Assembly (NCBI RefSeq): GCF_014054985.1
Contig: NZ_CP059569.1
Coordinates: 1,984,001 to 2,048,000, forward strand
DNA length: 64,000 nt
Reading direction: 5' to 3'
Origin: Kingella oralis
Lineage (GTDB): Bacteria; Pseudomonadota; Gammaproteobacteria; Burkholderiales; Neisseriaceae
A model generated the notes under the pieces. That model made no database searches, was not told the DNA's origin, and saw nothing but the letters and a program-made list of their open reading frames with translations. Each line of letters starts with the position of its first letter. The stretch's first letter is position 1. Shown piece by piece: positions 58,375 through 64,000 of the stretch. The translations under genes were made by a program, and so were the position numbers.

Positions 58375-59943
58375 ATGGCTAATACCAACTTGTTCCAATC
58401 CGTCAAACAAAAACTTTTCCATGCCGACACGCGCAACGAAGCGGGTGGCTTGGCATACACCCTTTCCCCCAAACAACAGCTCGCGCAGCTGGCGACAACA
58501 GGCTGCCTAAACAGCACTTTTTACGCCACCGCCGAAAACCAGTTGGCGCAGGTGCTTGCGCTGGCAAACGGCTTGGATGCGGAATTTATCGCCAAAACCG
58601 CGATTTATGCGCGCGAGCATGGTTATATGAAAGACATGCCCGCGCTTCTGCTGGCGGTGTTGGCGCAAAAAGACGTGGCGATGCTGGCGCGTGTGTTTGA
58701 CCGCGTGGCGGACAACGGCAAAATGCTGCGCAACTTCGCGCAGATGGTGCGCAGCGGTGCGGTGGGGAGAAAATCGTTTGGCTCGCGTCCGAAAAAACTG
58801 GTGCAGCAATGGCTGCTGTCGGCAAGCGAACGCCAATTGTTGAACGCGGCGGTGGGCAACAATCCTTCGCTGGCTGACGTGGTAAAAATGGTGCATCCGA
58901 AACCGCGCGAAGCGTGGCGTGCCGCGTGGTTCGCATGGCTGATTGGCAAACCCTACGATGCCGAAGCCTTGCCCCCGCTTACGCAAGCGTTTGAACAGTA
59001 TAAAAAAACCCGTTCAGGCTGCCTGCCCGATGTGCCGTTCCAAATGCTCACCGCGCTGGATTTGGACGCGGCGGCTTGGGCGCAGATTGCGGCAAACGGC
59101 TCTTGGCAGCAGGTGCGCCAAAATCTGAATACGTTTCAACGACACGGCGTGTTTGCCGACCAAGCCAACGTGCGCCTTGTTGCCGACAAACTGCGCGATG
59201 CCGAGGCGATTGCGCGGGCGCGGGTGTTGCCGTATCAATTATTGACCGCGTTTCAGGCTGCATCGGACGAAATGCCGCACGCCATCCGCGATGCGCTGCA
59301 AGACGCGATGGAGCTGGCGGTGAAAAACGTGCCCAGTATTCAAGGCAATGTGGTGGTGTGCCCCGATGTGTCGGGCTCGATGAACAGCCCCGTTACCGGC
59401 TATCGCGGCTCAGCAACCAGCGCGACAACGTGCGTGGACGTGGCGGCGTTGCTGTCCGCCGCCATGTTGCGCACCAATCCGCACGCACAGGTGCTGCCGT
59501 TTGAAACCCGCGTGGTGGATGTGCGCCTCAATCCGCGCGACAGCATCATGACCAATGCGGAAAAACTCGCCCGCATTTGCGGTGGCGGCACAATGTGCAG
59601 CGCGCCCTTGGCGGAGCTGAACCGCCGCAAAGCCGAGGTGGACTTGCTGATTATGGTGTCGGACAACGAAAGCTGGGCAGACCGCGAGCAACATTGGAAC
59701 AGCAAAACCAGCCTGATGAAAGAATGGGACACGCTCAAACGCCGCTGCCCGCAAGCCAAGCTGGTTTGTCTGGATATTCAGCCCTACACCACCGCGCAGG
59801 CGCAAAACCGCAGCGATATTCTGAATATCGGTGGGTTCAGCGACAGCGTGTTCAGCCTCATCGGCACGTTTGCCGAACGCGGCATGAGCGCGGATTTTTG
59901 GGTGGACGAGATTGAACGCATCGCGCTGCCCGAAGCCATGTAA
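58375..59943 (+). CDS. rsr: Rsr, bacterial Ro60 (TROVE plus vWA domain) protein
   Basis: A 522-residue orthologue of the Ro60 autoantigen, which binds Y RNAs and misfolded RNA and, with Y RNA, docks on exoribonucleases such as PNPase. Residues 1-325 form the ring-shaped TROVE domain of helical repeats (TAIYAREHGYMKDMPALLLAVLA, RSGAVGRKSFGSRPKKLVQQWL). From about 328 on comes a von Willebrand A domain with an intact MIDAS motif DVSGSMNS and a Thr/Asp set further on (MVSDNESW). Start at 58375 has AAGGAA six bases upstream; an ATG two codons earlier abuts it. An in-frame uptake sequence gives RSGCLPD. Downstream of the Y-RNA genes, as in Salmonella. Confidence 0.94.
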   Translation: MANTNLFQSVKQKLFHADTRNEAGGLAYTLSPKQQLAQLATTGCLNSTFYATAENQLAQVLALANGLDAEFIAKTAIYAREHGYMKDMPALLLAVLAQKDVAMLARVFDRVADNGKMLRNFAQMVRSGAVGRKSFGSRPKKLVQQWLLSASERQLLNAAVGNNPSLADVVKMVHPKPREAWRAAWFAWLIGKPYDAEALPPLTQAFEQYKKTRSGCLPDVPFQMLTALDLDAAAWAQIAANGSWQQVRQNLNTFQRHGVFADQANVRLVADKLRDAEAIARARVLPYQLLTAFQAASDEMPHAIRDALQDAMELAVKNVPSIQGNVVVCPDVSGSMNSPVTGYRGSATSATTCVDVAALLSAAMLRTNPHAQVLPFETRVVDVRLNPRDSIMTNAEKLARICGGGTMCSAPLAELNRRKAEVDLLIMVSDNESWADREQHWNSKTSLMKEWDTLKRRCPQAKLVCLDIQPYTTAQAQNRSDILNIGGFSDSVFSLIGTFAERGMSADFWVDEIERIALPEAM

Positions 59944-60057
59944 ACACGCGCAATCGTCACCAAACGGCTTGCCCGATGGTTTCAGGCAGCCTGAAAAGCC
60001 ATTTTGGCAGAACGTTTTTTCTTCAACCCGCCGCGCTGGGCAGCTTAAGCGCAACAA

Positions 60058-60106
60058 AGGCAGCCTGAAAACCAAATGGCACGCGCCACCCGTTTTCAGG
60101 CTGCCT
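60058..60106 (+). terminator. DUS inverted repeat between rsr and the small membrane gene
   Basis: Opposed uptake sequences (60059-60071 and 60093-60105) with a 20-base loop. It may reduce transcription into the downstream genes, but the long loop makes it weak. Confidence 0.4.
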
Positions 60107-60124
60107 ATCCAAAGGAAATCCCCC

Positions 60125-60460
60125 ATGACCCTATGGCAAACCATTGCAAGCGCGTTTCTGCTGCTTGCCGTTTACATCATCATCGCCATCCGACGCGAAA
60201 ACCGCCGCGTGGAACAGCTCCGCGCCCAATCGCTCCCCGCCGCGCAAGATGCCGTTAAAATCCGCCCCGATATGCGCTACCAAATCAAAATGTCCGACAG
60301 GCAAATGTTTGACAACGTCGCCATCATCGGGCAAATCCGCGGCGAGAATAACCCGTTCGGCGGCTGGGACGGCTTGTTCGTGCTGCGCCTGCCCGACAAC
60401 CGCCGCGCATTCGTGCGGCAAAGCAGCGTGCGCTATATTTTGGAAACAGCGGCAGCCTGA
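60125..60460 (+). CDS. Small membrane-anchored protein in the RNA-repair operon
   Basis: A 111-residue protein: one N-terminal membrane helix (TIASAFLLLAVYIIIAI), a basic stretch (RRENRRVEQLR), and a soluble domain of about 65 residues (MRYQIKMSDRQMFDNVAIIGQIRGENNPFGG... RRAFVRQSSVRYILE) that looks beta-rich. AAGGAA lies 8 bases before the ATG. Unrecognised; could be a general neisserial protein that happens to sit here. Confidence 0.65.
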   Translation: MTLWQTIASAFLLLAVYIIIAIRRENRRVEQLRAQSLPAAQDAVKIRPDMRYQIKMSDRQMFDNVAIIGQIRGENNPFGGWDGLFVLRLPDNRRAFVRQSSVRYILETAAA

Positions 60461-60620
60461 AAACCTGTTTTGCCGATGCGTCGCCCGTTTTCAGGCTGCC
60501 TTATAAACCGCCCCCATGCCCAAACCGCATAAAGGCAGCCTGAAAACCGTAGGCTTCAACGAAGTTAAAACGGGTAACGCGCCGCTGCCCGCCAACCCCA
60601 ACACCTAAGGAACCCCCACC

Positions 60621-62099
60621 ATGCAAAAATTCATTCTCCTGCGCGGACACCAAGGCTCGGGCAAAACCACCCACGCCGCCGAACTCATCGCCCGATTCCA
60701 AAGCGCCCATCCCCACGCCCAAATCGTCCACATAGAAAACGACCAAGAACTCACCAACGCAAACGGCGAATACCAATGGAGCAGCGAAGCCCTCGCCGCC
60801 GCGCAAGAAAAAGGACGCGCCCGCTTCAAAACCGCGCTCAAACAAGGGCAGCAACACCCCGAGCACGACATCCTCATCATCAATTCCAACACCAACCAAA
60901 AAACCGCCGCCTGCATCCAAATGCTGCAAGCCGCCCGCAAACACGGCTTTCAAACCGAGGTGTACCGCCTGCACAATTTCCACCCCAACACCCACGGCGT
61001 TGACGAAGCCGGCGTGCTCGCCGCCTACATCAGGCTCAACCAAAACCCGCTGCGCGACGAAATCCATCTCCCCGCCATGCAGCCCATGTCGCCCGAACAA
61101 CACGCCAAAATTCAAGAAATGACCCAATTCAAAAACCGCGCCCCGCAATACGATGCAACCCGCCACACCTACATCACCGAAGACTACTTGCGCCTTGGCA
61201 AACGCGATTTCAGCATCAAACCCAGCAAAAAATATCCCCAGCTCTCCGTGCTCAAATACGCCCGCAGCGTGTTCTACGAAAACCGCTTTGACAACGCCCT
61301 GCTGGAAATGCGCGGCATCGTGTTAGACCAACACAACCAAATCATCATCCGACCGTTCAACAAAGTGTTTAACTACTCCGAACGCATCGCCGCCAACAGC
61401 CGCTACCCCATCCGCATCGCAGATAACCACCGCCTCAACGCCGTGGTCAAAGTGAACGGCTTTCTCGGCTGCTGCACCTTTGTGCGGCTGCCTGAAAACC
61501 ACCCCAGCCACGGCGCAGCCTTCGACAACCGAACCCTCTATTCCACCACAGGCTCGCTGGATAGCGATTTCGCCCGCCTCTTGCAAACCCATTGCGCCCG
61601 GTATGAAGCCCTATTCCAAGCCTATCCCAACCACACCTTTATGTTTGAAATCACCGACCCCGGCGATGTCCACATCATCCGAGAAACATTCGGCGAAACC
61701 CTAATCGGCATCCGCAACGTTGCCACAGGCGAACAATTCACCGAAAGCCGGCTAGACCAAATCGCCCAAGAGCACGGCATCGCCCGTCCGCAAACCCTAA
61801 CCGACATCACATTCGGCGAACTCAAAGCCCTGCTCAAAACCGTGGAACACGAAGGCTTTATGGTGTTTGACGCCGACACGGGCGAAATGCTGTTCAAGCT
61901 CAAATCGCCGTATTACCTGATTTCCAAATTTCTCGGGCGCAGCAACGAGGGCAACCTCGGGCGCAAACTGGACAAACGCCACGTGGACGAAGAATACTAC
62001 CCCCTAATCGACCACATCCGCGAAAACCAAGCCGCGTTCAACGCCATGAACGAACTGGAAAAAATCGCGTTTATTCAAGCGTTCTTGCGCGAATTATGA
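60621..62099 (+). CDS. P-loop kinase fused to T4 Rnl1-type RNA ligase
   Basis: A 492-residue two-domain protein likely to heal and seal RNA ends. Residues 1-165: P-loop GHQGSGKTT (9-17) of the kinase/AAA-33 type, followed by VHIENDQEL and a hydrophobic strand HDILIINSNT, suited to a polynucleotide kinase. Residues about 195-440: RNA-ligase domain with EMRGIVLD (229-236, as in the ARGIMF segment of T4 Rnl1), nucleotidyl-accepting Lys277 in KVNG (motif I), FMFEITDPGD (motif III/IIIa, 340-349), EGFMVF (motif IV, 411-416) and LFKLKSPYYL (motif V, 424-433). No phosphatase domain is visible. Ribosome-binding site AAGGAA precedes. In frame uptake sequence codes RLPENH between motifs I and III. Takes the place that rtcB and rtcA hold in the classical operon. 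Confidence 0.9.
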   Translation: MQKFILLRGHQGSGKTTHAAELIARFQSAHPHAQIVHIENDQELTNANGEYQWSSEALAAAQEKGRARFKTALKQGQQHPEHDILIINSNTNQKTAACIQMLQAARKHGFQTEVYRLHNFHPNTHGVDEAGVLAAYIRLNQNPLRDEIHLPAMQPMSPEQHAKIQEMTQFKNRAPQYDATRHTYITEDYLRLGKRDFSIKPSKKYPQLSVLKYARSVFYENRFDNALLEMRGIVLDQHNQIIIRPFNKVFNYSERIAANSRYPIRIADNHRLNAVVKVNGFLGCCTFVRLPENHPSHGAAFDNRTLYSTTGSLDSDFARLLQTHCARYEALFQAYPNHTFMFEITDPGDVHIIRETFGETLIGIRNVATGEQFTESRLDQIAQEHGIARPQTLTDITFGELKALLKTVEHEGFMVFDADTGEMLFKLKSPYYLISKFLGRSNEGNLGRKLDKRHVDEEYYPLIDHIRENQAAFNAMNELEKIAFIQAFLREL

Positions 62100-62158
62100 C
62101 CAAAACGGTTCAAATTTGTTTATTACACAGGATTACACCCCCCAAACCCAAACTAACA

Positions 62159-62174
62159 CCCCCCCGCGTAAGAT
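62159..62174 (+). promoter_or_regulatory. Possible acp promoter with C7 tract
   Basis: A run of seven C (62159-62165) lies just upstream of TAAGAT (62169-62174), about 45 bases before the acp start. No good -35 is seen. Poly-C spacers of this type switch expression of porA and opc in meningococci; here it is only a candidate. A C6 run occurs 20 bases earlier. Confidence 0.3.
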
Positions 62175-62219
62175 GCGCGCCTTCCCAGTCGGGATGCAAA
62201 CAAACACAGGAGATTTACC

Positions 62220-62582
62220 ATGAACAAACTTGCTGCAACGCTTATCGCTGCTGCAACCTTAATCGCTTCCGGCACGGCATTTGCCATGACCCCAAAAACC
62301 GTGCACTACAACTGCCAAGGCGACAAAACATTGGATGTAACCTATTCATTCAACAAACAAAATCTGCCTACCAAAGTCGTTGCCAAAATCAACGGCAAAC
62401 GCCGCACCCTGCCCATCAATCTAGCCCATTCCGACATTGCCGGCACCAAATTCGGCAAAGTGGGCGGCTACATGATTGACACGGCGTATGTAGACACAAC
62501 CACATACGACCAAGTAACCATCGGCACGGTAACCGCGCCGAACAACAGAATTTTGTATAAAGAATGCCGCCCTGAGAATTAA
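62220..62582 (+). CDS. Acp-like adhesin/lysozyme inhibitor (MliC fold)
   Basis: A 120-residue periplasmic or surface protein with signal peptide MNKLAATLIAAATLIASGTAFA. The mature part (KTVHYNCQGDKTLDVTYSFNKQNLPTKVVAKINGKRRTLPINLAHSD...) matches the neisserial adhesin complex protein Acp, which binds and inhibits C-type lysozyme. The two Cys (YNCQ and KECRP) are placed to form the family disulfide. Ribosome-binding site AGGAGA. Single gene with a DUS-hairpin terminator. Confidence 0.88.
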   Translation: MNKLAATLIAAATLIASGTAFAMTPKTVHYNCQGDKTLDVTYSFNKQNLPTKVVAKINGKRRTLPINLAHSDIAGTKFGKVGGYMIDTAYVDTTTYDQVTIGTVTAPNNRILYKECRPEN

Positions 62583-62596
62583 GGCGTAAACAATAA

Positions 62597-62637
62597 AGCA
62601 GCCTGAAAACGCAAAATGGTTTTCAGGCTGCTTTTTT
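62597..62637 (+). terminator. DUS inverted-repeat terminator of acp
   Basis: AAGCAGCCTGAAAA pairs with TTTTCAGGCTGCTT around a 10-base loop, followed by TTTTT. The first base of the uptake sequence is changed to A in both arms, so pairing is kept. Confidence 0.8.
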
Positions 62638-62671
62638 ATTCGGCATTTCCACGCGAGATAATCCGAAAAAC

Positions 62672-62697
62672 AAAAAACACTCCGAAGAGTGTTTTTT
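62672..62697 (-). terminator. Rho-independent terminator of rplM-rpsI
   Basis: AAAAAACACTC-CGAA-GAGTGTTTTTT: 11-bp stem with a CGAA tetraloop and T/A tracts on both sides, 14 bases past the rpsI stop; can work in both directions. Confidence 0.88.
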
Positions 62698-62710
62698 GGA
62701 TAAACGCAGA

Positions 62711-63103
62711 TTAACGTTTTGAGAATTGTTTTGCGCGACGTGCTTTGCGCAAACCTGCTTTTTTACGTTCCACTTCGCGGGCATCGCGGGTAACGAAGCC
62801 TGCTTGCGAAAGCGCGGGTTTCAATGCTGCGTCATAGTCAATCAAAGCACGGGTAATGCCGTGGCGAATCGCGCCTGACTGTCCTGTTTCGCCGCCGCCG
62901 ACTACGTTTACTTTGATGTCAAATGCTTCAACGTTTTCAGTCAAAACCAAAGGTTGGCGCACCACCATGCGGCTGGTTTCGCGTGAAAAGAATTCATCAA
63001 TGGGACGACCGTTTACGATGATTTCACCTTTGCCTTTTTGCAAGAACACGCGGGCTACTGAGCTTTTGCGGCGACCTGTGCCGTAGTAATATTTACCGTT
63101 CAT
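62711..63103 (-). CDS. rpsI: 30S ribosomal protein S9
   Basis: A 130-residue ribosomal protein with its hallmark C-terminus KARRAKQFSKR reaching the P-site tRNA, and GTGRRKSSVARVFLQKGKG at the N-terminus. Follows rplM after 11 bp, the universal bacterial arrangement. Confidence 0.98.
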   Translation of the reverse strand: MNGKYYYGTGRRKSSVARVFLQKGKGEIIVNGRPIDEFFSRETSRMVVRQPLVLTENVEAFDIKVNVVGGGETGQSGAIRHGITRALIDYDAALKPALSQAGFVTRDAREVERKKAGLRKARRAKQFSKR

Positions 63104-63114
63104 TTGTCGTGTCC

Positions 63115-63546
63115 TTATTTGATTTCAAGTACTTTGGGTTGTTGCGCGGCATGTTGGTGTTCTGCGCCTGCATAAACTTTGAGTTTGCGAATCATGGCGT
63201 AACCCAAAGGCCCTTTGGGCAACATGCCTTTTACGGCTACTTCTAATGCGCGACCGGGTTGTTTTTCTTGCATTTGGCGGAAGGTGCGCTCATACAAGCC
63301 GCCGGGGAAGCCTGAGTGGCGGTAGTATTTTTTGCCTTCAAATTTGTTGCCTGTTACGCGCAGTTTGTCGGCGTTGATGACGATGATGTAGTCGCCTGTA
63401 TCAACGTGCGGGGTGTATTCTGGTTTGTGTTTGCCACGCAAACGGCTGGCGACTTCGGCTGCTACGCGCCCAAGCACTTTGTCTGTGGCATCAATCACAA
63501 ACCATTCGCGTTGCACTTCATGCGGTTTCGCTGAAAAGGTTTTCAT
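63115..63546 (-). CDS. rplM: 50S ribosomal protein L13
   Basis: A 143-residue early-assembly ribosomal protein: WFVIDATDKVLGRVAAEVASRLRGKHKPEYTPHVDTGDYIIVINA and KGMLPKGPLGYAMIRKLKVY. Start at 63546 (MKTFSAKPHEVQREW) gives the usual length. TTGGAAACC upstream is a weak ribosome-binding site; the gene probably carries the promoter for rpsI as well. Confidence 0.98.
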   Translation of the reverse strand: MKTFSAKPHEVQREWFVIDATDKVLGRVAAEVASRLRGKHKPEYTPHVDTGDYIIVINADKLRVTGNKFEGKKYYRHSGFPGGLYERTFRQMQEKQPGRALEVAVKGMLPKGPLGYAMIRKLKVYAGAEHQHAAQQPKVLEIK

Positions 63547-63589
63547 AAAATGGTTTCCAATAAATATTAGATAAAAGAAACGGCGGATT

Positions 63590-64000
63590 TTAGTGGGTTT
63601 CGGGGGGGGTGTCAATGTGTTGTTGGCTTTTTATTGCGCGGTTTCGTTCGTTGAGTTTGGCGTATTTGTAGTATGAGCCTGCGGCTTGGGTGAGGCAGAT
63701 GGTGAGCCCGTCTGCGCCGTGTTTCCAGCCGCTTTTGAGAAGGTAGCTGCGGATGAAACTCCACGCGCCGTGCATTAAGGCAGCAAGGGGGCTGCTGGTT
63801 TTTTGCCCTGCGTTTTGCTCGGCATATAGGCTGCTGTATTGTTGCATTTTGCTAATCAGGGCTTCGATGCTGTCGTAGGTGTAGTGGTTGAGATTACCTT
63901 GCAGCAGTTGGGGGCGGATGCCTTGGGGGATGATAAGGGCTTCGTGGACGGCGCGTTGGTTGTATTGAGTGTGGGTGCGGTTGTAGAGGCGGGGGATGAT
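63590..64000 (-). CDS. Family 2 glycosyltransferase, LPS core type (5' end outside window)
   Basis: The C-terminal 136 residues of a protein like WaaE/KdtX/LgtF glucosyl- or heptosyl-type transferases: IIPRLYNRTHTQYNQRAVHEALI, LLQGNLNHYTYDSIEALISKMQQYSSLYAEQN and KSGWKHGADGLTICLTQAAGSYYKYAKL. The HE and HY..S..I.K.QQY pattern is typical. A run of eight G on the plus strand (C8 in the coding strand, 63602-63609) falls in the last codons (DTPPETH), a possible slipping site that would alter only the tail. Confidence 0.8.
   Translation of the reverse strand: MIPRLYNRTHTQYNQRAVHEALIIPQGIRPQLLQGNLNHYTYDSIEALISKMQQYSSLYAEQNAGQKTSSPLAALMHGAWSFIRSYLLKSGWKHGADGLTICLTQAAGSYYKYAKLNERNRAIKSQQHIDTPPETH

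Noticed and set aside
1..64000. CRISPR array
   Set aside because: The frequent 12-mers are uptake sequences with irregular spacing and both orientations; no regularly spaced repeats or cas genes were found.

Overview
The window is a piece of a Neisseriaceae chromosome, most likely a Kingella or a close relative. The main reason is the 12-mer AGGCAGCCTGAA (reverse TTCAGGCTGCCT), which occurs every few hundred bases by eye, both between and inside genes. It matches the DNA uptake sequence (DUS) dialect I know from oral Kingella species. Gene content agrees: nuoA-N, mla, lptFG, an Acp-type lysozyme inhibitor and a Gcr-like membrane protein. No prophage, insertion-sequence transposase or CRISPR array was seen.

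Left part (1-20 kb): ribD (3' end outside the window), a lipoprotein, yebC, lptF and lptG, rsfS, a TPR protein, rlmH, a TraB/GumN protein, a PAP2 plus isoprenoid-synthase fusion, tRNA-Leu, tig, clpP, fba, a lemA gene with an early amber codon, hchA, ubiG, dsbB, queC and an MFS transporter. Middle (20-38.8 kb): the complete nuoA-N operon for respiratory complex I, all on the minus strand. It is interrupted by non-nuo genes: NYN/LOTUS protein, flavodoxin-fold oxidoreductase, TfoX-N, YciI, EthD, VOC, and a frameshifted metallo-beta-lactamase-fold gene that carries Neisseria-dialect DUS. Then (39-51.9 kb) come a GFA protein, two bacteriohemerythrins, a Gcr-like membrane protein, a hemerythrin-type repair protein, a TlpA thioredoxin, a thioesterase, the mla phospholipid-transport operon with inserted ORFs, tRNA-Asp and tRNA-Val.

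Right part (52-64 kb): macA without macB, a metallophosphoesterase, and an RNA-repair island. The island has RtcR (CARF domain plus sigma-54 activator) on the minus strand and, divergently, a near-perfect sigma-54 promoter. About 0.65 kb of tandem non-coding RNA follows: Y-RNA-like stems and circularly permuted tRNA-like modules. After that come an ORF broken by a stop codon, rsr (the bacterial Ro60 protein), a small membrane protein, and a P-loop kinase/Rnl1-type RNA ligase fusion. This resembles the known rsr-yrlBA-rtcBA RNA-repair operons, but rtcA and rtcB are absent and a kinase-ligase takes their place. The window closes with acp, rpsI, rplM and the 3' end of an LPS-type glycosyltransferase gene.

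Intergenic DNA is rich in small repeats: DUS hairpins acting as terminators, three families of short interspersed repeats, one Neisseria-type dRS3-bounded element, and a 161-bp MITE-like element next to the RNA-repair promoter. Two genes have in-frame stops and one has a frameshift; sequencing error cannot be excluded for these from the sequence alone.
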